Positions 1-11,509 of a stretch of DNA of 64,000 nt are shown one piece after another (position 1 is the first letter of the stretch; each line of letters begins with the position of its first letter). This DNA is from Medicago truncatula (lineage: Eukaryota > Streptophyta > Magnoliopsida > Fabales > Fabaceae). The notes under the pieces are model-generated. The model saw only the letters and a list, made by a program, of their open reading frames with translations, was not told where the DNA came from and did no database searches. The stretch covers positions 37,285,832 to 37,349,831 of the forward strand of contig NC_053046.1 of NCBI RefSeq assembly GCF_003473485.1, written 5' to 3'. The translations under genes were made by a program, and so were the position numbers.

Positions 1-313
1 TTTTTCACATGGATCGATGACTCAATTAATGAATACCGTTGATTCTTTCTAAATGGATGGTTGGATTCATATTAATGAAAAGGCATGTAATTCGGAGGGT
101 ACAAAACTACAGATATCGCAAGGTTGTACTTTCTCCCTTTTTTATAATAAAAAATATATAAACTACTTTCTCCTTTTTTTTTCTCCCTAATTTATTTAGA
201 TTGAAAAATATTGTTTTATCCCCCTAAAATATATATCTTGTTGCAACTAACTTTAAAAGTTCAAAAAGAAAAAACTTGTCCATACTTACCGTCCCTTACT
301 AACACGCAATTAG

Positions 314-1405
314 GGTACCGTTTGACCTGATTTTTTTCCAGCTTCTCTACGTTTTTAAGAAAAGTTAGGTCAAACATAATATCAATAAAATACTTTTGAA
401 AAAACATACTCTTTTTAGAATGCATAAAATTGAATGAAATGAGCTTTAACCAAAAGCTGTTGAATGTTACTTCAAAAAACTACTTCTCCCCAATTTATTT
501 CACAAGCACATCTCTTTAACTCACGCTGACAACCTTTTCTTTTATTTTTTAAATATGCTTTTTTCTTCCATTTTATTTTTTGAACCGATCCATTTAATTG
601 TTTTTAATGACGGTCCATTTAAATTTATTATCTATTTTTTAAGGAATTTTATTATCTTTTTATCACTTATATATTAATTTCAATATCTTTTGATTATCAC
701 AACCTCGCAAATATTTTTATTCACGCTATCAATGAATGAAGTTAGAAATCAGTTCATATAATTCAGGAAGAGTACAAGATGGAGGCTACATGAAAGAAGT
801 TAGAAATTAAATAGGAGTTGCGTTGATGGAGAGTAGAAATGTTTGAGTTTGTGATGATTTGTGTTTTTTTTAAAAAAAAAAAAAGATAATTATTGTTTTT
901 TAATTTTCCAAACTACTTTGATATTATTTATGTTATTATTTGAGCCTCCTTAAATTATTTTTCCTATTCAAATATTTAACAAGTTCTTTATATATGATGA
1001 TACAAATTTGTATTCATGTTACACAAAATAAACGTCATTGAGTAAATATAGTATTTGTAAAAATATATCTTTTATATTTTAAACATTTTTTCCCTTCAAA
1101 AAATATTTTAGACATTTTTTTATTTATTATGTTAATTCGAAATGAATTCAAAGTTTTTTTTTATTTATAGACAATGCATAAATATATGCAAGGTTTCAGG
1201 TTCGAACCTTAGACACCACCAAAAAAATAATAAATTCAAAGTTTTGAACAATATTTTGTCAAACAGCTTTTTACTTAAAAATAACTTTAGAAATAAAAAA
1301 AAATAAAGAAACCAAACGACTTTAGCCTTCTTTCTTAAAGGGCTTTATTTTAACTTTGTTTTAAAGTAGCTTTTAGACCGAAAAAAAGCCTGACCAAACG
1401 ATACC
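314..1405. mobile_element. Non-autonomous terminal-inverted-repeat element
   Basis: The ends are imperfect inverted repeats of about 30 bases: GGTACCGTTTGACCTGATTT on the left and, read from the other strand, GGTATCGTTTGGTCAGGCTT on the right. The two other units of the array lack this block at the same place (near 3775 and 6420), so they act as empty sites. No transposase reading frame is seen inside. A SINE piece (1158-1232) is nested in it. Superfamily is not resolved because no clear target duplication was found. Confidence 0.7.
1158..1232 (+). mobile_element. tRNA-derived SINE, 5'-truncated
   Basis: It contains a pol III B-box-like GGTTCGAACC and an ending CACCACC plus an A-run that match the SINE at 17808-17899. 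It is flanked by a 13-base direct repeat AATTCAAAGTTTT (1145-1157 and 1233-1245), the expected target duplication. Confidence 0.65.
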
Positions 1406-1639
1406 TGAAATTTTATTTTTTTTCAATTAACATAGTGGCTAAAAAAAACAACGTCATATACCAATAAAAACGAAACAAAGAATTTCACCCACACATACAT
1501 ACACATTTATTAACAATTTTATTTAATTAAATTTGTTTTTGTAGGAAAACTTGGGGTAAAAAGTGTTTTCCGACTAGAAATTCACTTTTATAGTGAATAA
1601 ATGGGAAATCCGTAGCTTGAATCCCAACATCTGCATATA

Positions 1640-1730
1640 TTATGTGATTTACAAGTCAATGAAATTGATCCCTATCTCTTCAAAACAAACGGGAAAACAT
1701 ACTTCACTATTTCTCAACTATGACTTTTAT
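1640..1730 (+). pseudogene. LINE RNase H scrap (array unit 1)
   Basis: Matches the end of the RNase H-like stretches at 4045-4290 and 6625-6860 (cf. the stretch around residues KSMKL and the NYDFYG motif). Only the last part is present. The following 1736-2160 region (gggcc-rich, then a long AT tract) resembles the end of a hAT-like element repeated in all units, but this is weak. Confidence 0.4.
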
Positions 1731-3061
1731 GGTCACAGGGCCATACCATTGCCAGTCAAGGCTAGGATAAACAACTTAACCTAAAAATTTTAGGGGCCCA
1801 TAATATTATTTTTTTTGTAAATAAGGCCGAAAAATATTCATTATATGCTGTCAAAGTTAAATCATTTCAAACAAGTAGCACCAATCTAATATAGTGTTTG
1901 TAGGCGCCTAGTCCTCGGTTTCAAGACTATGGTAGTGTGCTTTTTAGTCTTTTTTTTTTTAAATTATGTGTTCAATGTTTGTTTTATTAAGGGCCCGATT
2001 TATAAGTTTAAAAGGAGGTCTTCGATTCGTCTAAGACGGACCGGATGGTCACTCATATATACAGAGAGGGGAAAAATCATTGTGCTACAAGTTAGCCAAC
2101 TTAGGCCTATCTTTAACTTCTTTTGTTTTGGTGGAATGAGATGCATATTCAAATTAGGGAAGATTTTAATTACTTGAAATAGATTCGGTCTTCCTTATTT
2201 TAGATTTTGTTTATCTTTTTGAATGTTTGGTTCTATGTCCCTCGTCTTACTCTTATACTTCATTTCGTTTATGAATATATTTTAGGGGTTTGTTTTTCCT
2301 TAGGCCACAAGTTTCTCTTGTTATATATGCTCCACAATTCAATGATAATACAGTCCATTTTAAGGATAAGAAAAAAAATATATAAATTTTCAAGTTCATA
2401 AATTTTTTGCACATAAGTGCAAAACTTCGGGGGGGTATTTGCAAAACGTCATGTTGACTAACAAAAGAATTTGACCGATGGGGTAAATTGATTAACGTTG
2501 TGCAATTTTAGGGGGTAATTGAAGTTTTGTTGATTTCAGAGGGTAATAGATGAAACTTACAATTTCAAAGGGGTAATTGCATATTTACTTGATATTGGAA
2601 CGATCAATTCGTACATCTAAGTTAAAAGAAAATAAGCAAACAGAGAGATATATGGTGTACATAATTTCACATAGGGCTTAAGATTTTTTTTCTTTTAACT
2701 AAAAATTAGAGTACAAACATAACGGTATATCAACTATATTGGCAACTCACCCAAGGCCATCATCTATCATATGGAGAACCCTAATAAATTATTGAAATAA
2801 AAAGATGAATAGAAGGCTTAGAAAACTTGGCCAAACCCTAAGAAAACAAACAACAACTGCATCGATAAAAACTTAATAGGACAAAGTAAAACCATAATGA
2901 ATAGAAGAAGAGTGTAGTGCAAGAAAACAGCAATTAATTAGTACAAATATCATGACAAACAAAGCCTAAACTCAATATTCAATTCCACAATCTTTGAAAC
3001 AACCTTATTTGAAACGGAAAATCAGGAATACAACATCTATTAAAAAAAAAAAGTATTCTCT

Positions 3062-3439
3062 CTAATAACAACAAATGAAGGAAACTCCCATGAGCTTGTG
3101 AATATCATGCATAGAATCCATGTTTTCACTAAAACAAGCAGTGTTTTTAATTTGCTCAAGTTTGAGTCGAGCGGCTTCTCTTTCAATTTGTGTATTCTTC
3201 ATTCGTCTCCGATTAGCCAAAATCTTCTTAGCTTCATGATGATCAATAAAAGTGTCAGCTGATTTTTTATAATTCGTTTGCTCTGATGAAGTTTCTCTTT
3301 CTTCTTCTTCTGGCCTTGCGATTCTTTTTGGAACCGCACTAATTAAAACAACTTTTCTCTTTTTGAAACATGTTCTTTCTAGAGAAAATAATTTGCCCTT
3401 GAGTGCACATCGAACCTCTTTTCGTCGCAGTAATTCCAT
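3062..3439 (-). CDS. Small basic protein, array copy 1
   Basis: A single 125-codon reading frame with no intron needed, starting ATG GAA TTA CTG. I do not recognise the full protein. The N-terminal half is very basic (RRKEVRC, KKRKVV) with an acidic patch PEEEER. The C-terminal third is a likely helix, EREAARLKLEQIKNT, followed by FSENMDSM. That C-terminal motif resembles the conserved C-terminal helix of plant GTE-type bromodomain proteins (EAAR..L..ME.TV), but there is no bromodomain here, so this may be a fragment-derived gene. The paralogue at 5516-5902 keeps an open frame with many substitutions and a four-residue indel, which suggests that both are or were under selection. Expression is not shown by the sequence. 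Confidence 0.55.
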   Translation of the reverse strand: MELLRRKEVRCALKGKLFSLERTCFKKRKVVLISAVPKRIARPEEEERETSSEQTNYKKSADTFIDHHEAKKILANRRRMKNTQIEREAARLKLEQIKNTACFSENMDSMHDIHKLMGVSFICCY

Positions 3440-4044
3440 CTAGGGTTTTTGGTAGCCGATTGTAATGATATTTCCATCCATATCATTTGGTTATATATAT
3501 ATATTTCCATGACACTACTTTCTTCACATGGATCGATGACTCAATTAATGAATACCGTTGATTATTTCTAAATGGATGGTTGGATTCATATTGATGATAA
3601 TGCATGTAATTCGGAGGTGCAGATTGGATTTCTTAATTTTTTAAATGCAGATATCTCGCGGTTATACTTTCTCCCTTTTTTATAATTAATTAAAAAAATT
3701 ACTTTCTCCTTTTTATTCTCTATAATTTATTTAGATTGAAAAATTCTTTCTTGACGGTCGCTTGTTAACACCCAATAAGAATCTTTTTTCTTTTTTTTTC
3801 AATTAACATAGTGATTAAAAAAAACAACAACGCATATACCACGAAAAACCAAACAAAGAATTTCACCACCCACACACACACATTCATTAACAATTTTTTT
3901 AATTAAATTAAATTTGTTTTTAGAGGAAAACTTGGGGTAAAAAGTGATTTCCGGCTAGAAATGCACTTTTAAAGTGAATAAGTGGAAAATTCGTAGTTTG
4001 AACCCCCAACATCTGCATATATCATGTGATTTACAAAAAAATTT

Positions 4045-4290
4045 CAAAGATATTAGTTGAGAGTTTCTTGGTGTTTTTTCTGATAACCTTGATTATTCAA
4101 ACTCTTTGAATGTTGGGCTTATTGGAGCTATGTATGCAGTAGAGATTGCTTTCCTTAAAGGGTGGACTTACCTTTGACTTGAAACTGACTCTATGCTAGT
4201 TACCGTCGCATACAAGTCAATGAAATTGTTCCCGGCCTCTTCAAAAGAGATGGGAAAACATGCTTCACTATTTCTGAACTATGACTTTTA
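4045..4290 (+). pseudogene. LINE (L1-type) RNase H remnant
   Basis: Conceptual translation in pieces gives NSLNVGLIGAMYAVEIA, KGWTYL and ETDSMLVTVAYKSMKL. This is the RNase H pattern of plant L1-type LINEs (aelmGa..Aie.A...gw..lwlE.DS..v). A stop interrupts it before ETDSM. It is part of the tandem unit and recurs at 6625-6860. Confidence 0.6.
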
Positions 4291-5515
4291 CGGTCACCAT
4301 GGTCGGTCCACTGCCCGTCGATGCTGGGCTAGAGCACTGGGCCTCAAAATTTTAGGAGCCCATAATATTATTTTTGTAAATAAGGCCGAAAAATATTTAT
4401 TATATACCGTCAAAGTTAAAAAATTCAAACAAGTAGCAACACTCTAGCATAGTGGTGTGTTTTTTGGTCATTTTTTTAAATTATGTTTTCGGTGTTTGTT
4501 TTATTAAGGGCCCACTTCATAAGTTTAAAACGAGGCCTTCGAATCGTCTAATACGAACCTAATGGTCACTCATATATAAAGAGAGGGGAAAATCGTTGTG
4601 CTACAAATTAGCCAAACTTGGCTTATCTTTAACTTCTTCGGTTTGGCGTGGAATGAGATGCATACTCAAATTAGGGAAGACTTTACTATAAATAGATTAA
4701 GTCTTCCTTATTTTAGATTTTGTTTATCTTTTTGAGTGTTTGTTTTATGTCCCTCGTATTTCTCTTATACTTCTTTTCTTTTATGAATACCAGTGAAAAG
4801 ACGGACACTCGTGTGTCTGTCTTTTCGCTCTTTTTTAATGCGTTAACGTTTGAAAATTATAAACGGTGTTTTTTTAGGAAATTTTAATTTGGATTAAAAG
4901 TAAAAATATAAATGTCTTTTGCTTTCAAATTATAACAAATCAAATTAACCATGATTATCTATTTCAATGAAACCAACAATATAACAAAAAGTTGTTGCAT
5001 TCAGAATAAAGTTATTGGTGGTTAACTGAAGATGTATTAGTGCTTTCAAAATAAGATGGACATTTTTTTTTATTTGAAAGATATATAAGATGGATATTGG
5101 AACGATCAATTCATACATCTAAGTTAAAAGAAAATAAGCAAACAGGGAGATATACAGTGTACATAATTGCACATAGGGCTTAAGACTTTTTTCTTTTAAC
5201 TAAAAATTAGAGTACAAAGACGTCATATGATAGTAACTACATCTCAACTATATTGACATCCCAAGACCATTACCTATCATTTGAAGAACCCTAATAAATA
5301 CATTGAAATAAAAAAGATGAATAGAAAGCTTAGAAAACTTGGCCAAAACCTAAGAAAACAAACAACAACTACATCGATAAAAACTTAACATGACAAAATT
5401 AAACCATATTGAAGATGAAAATAGTGTAGTGCAATAAAACAAGAGTTAATTACAAATATCATGACAAACAAAGCCTAAACTCAATAAGGTAGTATCTATT
5501 AAGAAAAAGTATTAT

Positions 5516-5902
5516 CTAATAACAATTGAAGGAAACTCCAATGAGCTTGTGAAAATCATACATAGAATCTATGTTCTCACTAAAACGAGCAGTGTTTTGA
5601 ATTTGCTCAAGTTTGAGTCGAGCGACTTCTCTTTCACTTTGTATATTCTTCCTTTGTCTCCAATTAGCCAAAATCTTCTTCACTTCTTGATGATCGATAA
5701 GAGAGTCAACTGATTTTTTATAATTTGTTTGCTCTAAGGAAGTTTCATGATCAGTAACTCTTTCTTCTTCTTCCGGCGTTACGATTTTGTTCGCAACCAC
5801 ACTAATTGAAACAACTTTTCTCTTTTTGCAGAATTTTCTTTCTAGAGAAAAATATTTGCCCTTGAATGCACATCGAACCTCTTTTCGTCGCAGTAATTCC
5901 AT
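5516..5902 (-). CDS. Small basic protein, array copy 2
   Basis: A 128-codon intronless frame, paralogous to 3062-3439: same start MELLRRKEVRC, same basic KKRKVV block, acidic PEEEER, and C-terminal helix EREVARLKLEQIQNT then ARFSENIDSM. It has four extra residues (TDHE region) relative to copy 1. The upstream (right) side carries a (TA)n tract 50 bases before the start, where copy 1 has only a short TA run, so the promoters differ. Function is unknown; the C-terminal resemblance to GTE bromodomain proteins is the only lead. Confidence 0.55.
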   Translation of the reverse strand: MELLRRKEVRCAFKGKYFSLERKFCKKRKVVSISVVANKIVTPEEEERVTDHETSLEQTNYKKSVDSLIDHQEVKKILANWRQRKNIQSEREVARLKLEQIQNTARFSENIDSMYDFHKLIGVSFNCY

Positions 5903-5953
5903 CTAGGGTTTTTGGTAGTTGATATTAATGATATTTCCTTTCATATCATTAGG

Positions 5954-6027
<74 letters not shown>
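5954..6027. repeat. (TA)n microsatellite
   Basis: About 36 uninterrupted TA dinucleotides. It lies immediately upstream of the 5516-5902 gene and is expanded from the short TATATATATA seen at the same site of copy 1 (about 3492-3503). Confidence 0.95.
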
Positions 6028-6029
<2 letters not shown>

Positions 6030-6624
6030 ATGACACTACTTTCTTCACATGGATCGATGACTTAATTAATGGATACCGTTGATTATTTCTAAATGGATGG
6101 TTAGATTCATATTGATGAAAATGCATGTAATTCTTAATTTTTGGAATCCAGATATCGCGCGGGTATACTTTCTCCCTTTTTTATTAATTAAAAAAATAAT
6201 ATTACTTTCTCCTTTTTTTTCTCCATAATTTATTTAGATTGAAAAATTATTACTTTCTTTTCATCAATATTGTTTTATCCCCTGTAACGAAAAAAATATA
6301 TATATATTGTTTTATACCCCTAAAATATATATCTTGTTGCAACTAACTTTATAAGTTCATTAGTTAAAAAAAAAAAAAAAAAAACGTGTCCATACTTGAC
6401 GGTCCCTTGCTAACACCCAATTAGATTTTTTTTTCTTCAAAAAAAAACAAGGCCATATAACACGAAAAACCAAACAAATAATTTCACCACACAAATATTA
6501 ACAATTTTTTTAATTTAATTAAAAATAAATAAAATTTGTTTTAGGAGGAAAACTTGGATAATAAGTGGAAAATATGTAGTTTGAACCCCTCAACATCTAC
6601 ATATATTATGCGATTTACAATTTT

Positions 6625-6860
6625 TTTTCAAAGACATTAGTTGAGTTTCTTGATGCTCTTTCTCATAACCTTGGTTATTCAAACTCTTTGAATATTGATC
6701 TTATTGGAGCTACGTATGCAGTAGAGATTGCTTTCCATAAAGGGTGGACTTAGCTTTGACTTGAAAGAGACTCTATGCTAGTTACCTTTGCATACATGTC
6801 AATGAAATTGTTCCTTGACTCTTCAAAACAGATGGGAAAATATGCTTCACTATTTCTCAA
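6625..6860 (+). pseudogene. LINE (L1-type) RNase H remnant (array unit 3)
   Basis: Same remnant as at 4045-4290, with NSLNIDLIGATYAVEIA visible before a stop and then ETDSMLVTFAYMSMKL in another frame. It is decayed. Confidence 0.55.
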
Positions 6861-7060
6861 CTATGACTTTTATGGTTGTCAGGGTTGGCCCATTGCCCGT
6901 CGATGCTGGGCTAGACCACTGGGCCTCAAAATTTTAGGGGCCCATATATTTGTAAATAAGGCTGAAAAATATTAATTATAGTCTTTGTAGGCACCTGGTC
7001 CTAGGTTCAAGGCCCTGGTAGTGTGTTTTTTAGTCATTTTTTTAAAATTATGTTTGCGGT

Positions 7061-7730
7061 GTTTCTTCAACAATATTTTTTCAAAAATATATGATAATAT
7101 TATTTAAAAGGTTTATAAAAATAATAGAAACTATATAAGTTTTTCATAAATTAAGAATTTAGTTTGTAAATAAAATTAAAAAGTAAACTAAAAATTAAAA
7201 TATACCATATAATGCATTGTTCCTATTAATTGAACTATTCTCATAGTGATCGTCTTGACGATAGTATTTAAAATCTGTCAGACCGACTAACTTAATAAGA
7301 ACATATTTTATTTTGGGACATATTACACAAACCTCTATTTTTGTTTGAAATTTCCTTATATATTTAAAATAGTGTGGTCCACCTTCCTGTTTAAAAAAGA
7401 AGTGGTTCACCTCTGAATCGGGTCCGTATTTGAAGAACGGAAATTTATTATTTGTGTTTTAAGACAATACATACTCTCGTCATCATAGTTCACTATTAGG
7501 AGGCACACTTTTAATTTTTTTTTTTTTTTGTATAGGCACACTTTTAATTTAATATATGAATTAAAATAGTTTTTTCTAGAGTAAATCGTTCATTAGCTAG
7601 TTGTTATTAGTATGTTTAAACAATGGTATAAAGCAAAGAAGTTTAAAAAAGTTGGAGAAATCGACGTAATAATAACTTAAAATTGTGAATAATAAGTCTA
7701 AAATGTTAACAAGAAAAATAAAAATTCATA
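7061..7730. other. Intergenic, no gene seen
   Basis: AT-rich sequence with only short spurious frames. It may contain the downstream part of the broken gene to the right (see 7775-11507), but I could not identify further exons. Confidence 0.5.
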
Positions 7731-10644
7731 CTTGTTTACTAATATTTTTTGGTAATACATAACTTTAATTGTACCTTGATTGTAATATGATATTGCGTCA
7801 TTAGGTGTGGTGTCGGAGACGACATTTGATGTTGGAGTCTCTGAAAAAATATAGTGAATTCTTATTAGGAGAATGTGGCTAAATATTAGTAATTATAAAG
7901 ATAAATAATTACTAAATTTTGTTGGAACAAAATGTGTTTTTACAATAAACCTTAATGAGTTTTGATGATAACAAGGTATTAAAAATTGTCAATTGGTTAT
8001 TGCTAATATTTGTTCAAGTGTACAGGATCATAGGCAAAGTTAATCAATTTCAATAGGTCTTGGAAGAACAAAAGAGAGCAAAGGAACCATCAAGAAGAGG
8101 AACCTAAAGCATATGAAGAAAACTGCGTTTGAAGCTATGAAGTGCTTCTGAAGTTTCGAGTGCCTCTGAAGTAATGACGTCATCAGAAGCAGAAGTCATC
8201 AGAAGCAAAGTTCATCAGAAGCAAGATTTCATCAGAAGCTATATCATCACCGGAAGCTACAGTTGATCAGAAGATTCAATCTGAAATCTCAAAAGAGCTG
8301 TCTCTTGAAGTTAACCTCGTCTAAGAGAGCGAAAGATCGAAAGGGAGTTGCCAACGTTCTTTTGAAAAGCACTGCGTGCTTGTCCTTTATTGAAGAGTTG
8401 ACAAAGTACAAGTGTACAACCACTACCTCCACGACCCTGAGTGTGTCCTCGCTACAAGACAAGATAACAGCTCTGCCTGCAAAATTGTTCCTTCAAGATA
8501 GGAATGAATTTGAAGTTAATCCTTCATAGGACTACATCCAAATCAGGCAAAAGATTACTGGTGGATGATCAAAGGTCTCAACGAATCTTTAGACGTGCTT
8601 AAGATCTCAACGTCTCTCTACACACCTCTATATAAGGAAGTGAAGACTTGAAGATCAGCAGAGACATTACTACAAGGTTAAAGCGTCCAAACTCTGCCAA
8701 ATTTGTTTCTCAAAATCACTTTGAATTTCTGCACTGATTTGATATATCTTAGAAATTCTTAAGTCTAGAGTCTTTTATTGCATTGTATTGTGAACACCAC
8801 TGATTGTATATCAAGTGTTCAAAGTCAAACAATTTTCTGTGTAATTTTGTTTGATTAGAAGTCTCTTGCTTTAGTGCTTGAGCATAGGAAGTCTCTCGCC
8901 TGCGTGCTTGAGCATTTGGGAAGTCTCATACTAGGTAGTATTGAGCAGTTGTAATCTGTGTGATTATTTCTTAGTGGAAATCTCCTTGGAAGTGCAAGGG
9001 GGACTGAACTACTTCCGATTTGTGGAAGGAACCAGGATAATTGCTTGTGTCTCTGTTTCTTTTCTCTACTCTGTTTTTATTCCGCTGCGTATCCAATTCT
9101 GAACATCACATCAGAAGCACTCTTAACCAGCTTCTGAAGTGATATCAGAAGAAGAATTTTCCGAGAAAAAGAAAACACAATTCAACCCTTGTTTACTAAT
9201 ATTTTTTGGTAATACATAACTTTAATTGTACCTTGATTGTAATATGATATTGCGTCATTAGGTGTGGTGTCGGAGACGACATTTGATGTTGGAGTCTCTG
9301 AAAAAATATAGTGAATTCTTATTAGGAGAATGTGGCTAAATATTAGTAATTATAAAGATAAATAATTACTAAATTTTGTTGGAACAAAATGTGTTTTTAC
9401 AATAAACCTTAATGAGTTTTGATGATAACAAGGTATTAAAAATTGTCAATTGGTTATTGCTAATATTTGTTCAAGTGTACAGGATCATAGGCAAAGTTAA
9501 TCAATTTCAATAGGTCTTGGAAGAACAAAAGAGAGCAAAGGAACCATCAAGAAGAGGAACCTAAAGCATATGAAGAAAACTGCGTCTGAAGCTATGAAGT
9601 GCTTCTGAAGTTTCGAGTGCCTCTGAAGTAATGACGTCATCAGAAGCAGAAGTCATCAGAAGCAAAGTTCATCAGAAGCAAGATTTCATCAGAAGCTATA
9701 TCATCACCGGAAGCTACAGTTGATCAGAAGATTCAATCTGAAATCTCAAAAGAGCTGTCTCTTGAAGTTAACCTCGTCTAAGAGAGCGAAAGATCGAAAG
9801 GGAGTTGCCAACGTTCTTTTGAAAAGCACTGCGTGCTTGTCCTTTATTGAAGAGTTGACAAAGTACAAGTGTACAACCACTACCTCCACGACCCTGAGTG
9901 TGTCCTCGCTACAAGACAAGATAACAGCTCTGCCTGCAAAATTGTTCCTTCAAGATAGGAATGAATTTGAAGTTAATCCTTCATAGGACTACATCCAAAT
10001 CAGGCAAAAGATTACTGGTGGATGATCAAAGGTCTCAACGAATCTTTAGACGTGCTTAAGATCTCAACGTCTCTCTACACACCTCTATATAAGGAAGTGA
10101 AGACTTGAAGATCAGCAGAGACATTACTACAAGGTTAAAGCGTCCAAACTCTGCCAAATTTGTTTCTCAAAATCACTTTGAATTTCTGCACTGATTTGAT
10201 ATATCTTAGAAATTCTTAAGTCTAGAGTCTTTTATTGCATTGTATTGTGAACACCACTGATTGTATATCAAGTGTTCAAAGTCAAACAATTTTCTGTGTA
10301 ATTTTGTTTGATTAGAAGTCTCTTGCTTTAGTGCTTGAGCATAGGAAGTCTCTCGCCTGCGTGCTTGAGCATTTGGGAAGTCTCATACTAGGTAGTATTG
10401 AGCAGTTGTAATCTGTGTGATTATTTCTTAGTGGAAATCTCCTTGGAAGTGCAAGGGGGACTGAACTACTTCCGATTTGTGGAAGGAACCAGGATAATTG
10501 CTTGTGTCTCTGTTTCTTTTCTCTACTCTGTTTTTATTCCGCTGCGTATCCAATTCTGAACATCACATCAGAAGCACTCTTAACCAGCTTCTGAAGTGAT
10601 ATCAGAAGAAGAATTTTCCGAGAAAAAGAAAACACAATTCAACC
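7731..10644. repeat. Near-perfect 1,457-bp tandem duplication
   Basis: Sequence 7731-9187 is repeated at 9188-10644 with an exact offset of 1,457 bases and essentially no divergence. The unit consists of about 190 bases of flanking DNA followed by most of an LTR. The junction falls at a C-run: copy 1 stops after CAACC(C), whereas copy 2 continues into a 15-C tract. Either a very young tandem duplication or an assembly error caused by the C tract. Confidence 0.9.
7920..9187 (+). mobile_element. Partial LTR, product of tandem duplication
   Basis: Begins TGTTGGAACAAAATGTG and carries a TATATAAGG promoter motif at 8629-8637. It is the left copy of the LTR at 9377-10680 and lacks its last bases because the tandem-duplication junction lies in the C tract. 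Treated as a fossil; there is no internal retroelement region on either side. Confidence 0.85.
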
Positions 10645-10680
10645 CCCCCCCCCCCCCTTCTTGTGTTTTTCTCACCTTCA
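9377..10680 (+). mobile_element. Solo LTR, Ty1/copia (SIRE/Maximus-like)
   Basis: About 1.3 kb, starting TGTTGG and ending CACCTTCA, flanked by a perfect 5-base target duplication AATTT (9372-9376 and 10681-10685). A TATA motif lies at 10086-10094. The TTTTGATGATAACAAG start region and the C-tract plus TTCTTGTG end are typical of legume SIRE-type copia LTRs as I remember them. No gag-pol region is present, so this is a recombination relic. It interrupts the minus-strand gene 7775-11507. Confidence 0.8.
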
Positions 10681-11509
10681 AATTTAACTAAGTAATTGTT
10701 AGAAAATATCGTTTTTACCACTTGTAGTGTCATCACTATTTCTTCTACTTGGTCCCGCTTCATTGTCATTAGTTCCTTGAAAATATCCTGAATCAATATG
10801 ACGATATATAAGTTGTAGTAGAAAGCACAAAGGTTAATTTATAAAAAATGAGTAATATAATGTATATTCTTATATAAGTATTTGTAATTGAAGTAAGCTT
10901 GAAATAAATTAAGAAACAATTATATTATATCACTAACCAGATGTGGTGTGATAGAATTATCGACTACTACTTGATCCAACCTCATTATCATGAGTTCCTT
11001 GAAAATATGCTGAAACAAAATGGTGGTATGTAAGTTTTAATAGAAAGTACAAAGATTATTTTATTAAAAATGATTAATATATTGTAAATTGTTATAAGTA
11101 TTTATAATTTGAAGTAAGCTTGAAATAAATTAAGAAACAATAATTTTTTATCACTAACCAGATGTGGTGTGATTGATTCGTCGACGACTACTTGTTCCAG
11201 CCTCATTGTCATGTGTTCCTTGAACACGTGACGATGTGAAATTTAAATTTGTCAAATCATTAAATAGCATCATGTGATCTCTGTTTGTTTCACTTGTTGT
11301 CTGAGGTTGTTTCCCCCTTTCTTTTGATTGTCTATAATTTGTTCGCCTTCTAGACAATTCTTGTTGTCTTTGCTCGGTGCTCATATTTTCCCTCCAATTT
11401 CTTGCATTTTGAGTTCGTCTTACCCTTTGCAGATCCCTTGATTGTTGCCCGCGATTATTTTCCATCTTATTTTGATGTTTGTTGATCTGTGCAATTGAAA
11501 GAAGCATTT

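Larger units (their letters stand above)
1..7060. repeat. Tandem array of about 2.5-3.5 kb units
   Basis: The same landmark (a CACATGGATCGATGACT-type stretch) recurs near positions 7, 3525 and 6046. It is followed each time by the same promoter-like sequence and, further right, by LINE RNase H scraps. Each unit carries a small minus-strand gene at its left side; the gene belonging to the first promoter lies off the left edge. Spacing of the two visible genes is about 2.46 kb. Unit 1 is longer because it holds an extra inverted-repeat element (314-1405). The right-hand unit is cut off near 7,060. Units differ by many small indels, so the duplication is not very recent. Confidence 0.85.
7775..11507 (-). 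pseudogene. Broken multi-exon gene with repeated exons
   Basis: Exon 1 (11507 to 11159) encodes a basic, Q/R-rich protein (e.g. MSTEQRQQELSRRR, then TNYRQSKERGKQ) ending QGTHDNEAGTSSRRR...HTTSG. Two further copies of the tail exon follow at 11009-10938 (72 bp) and 10787-10719 (69 bp), each with an AG before it and GTTAGT or GTAAAA after it. Another exon reading ETPTSNVVSDTTPNDA lies at 7840-7775 and, through the tandem duplication, again at 9297-9232. All are phase 1 and a multiple of three long, so they can be joined or skipped without changing frame. The 72-bp exon has an in-frame TAA. A solo LTR sits between exon 3 and the next exon. The basic N-terminus resembles the start of plant Helitron proteins, but there is no helicase sequence here and identity is uncertain. 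Confidence 0.5.

Noticed and set aside
5954-6027. 61-residue frame across the (TA)n tract
   Set aside because: Encodes an alternating Tyr-Ile run from the microsatellite, not a protein.
8263-8529. 88-residue frame repeated at 9720-9986
   Set aside because: It lies wholly inside the LTR and its tandem copy, and starts in a CATCAGAAGC-repeat-rich stretch. No protein family resemblance; a frame by chance.
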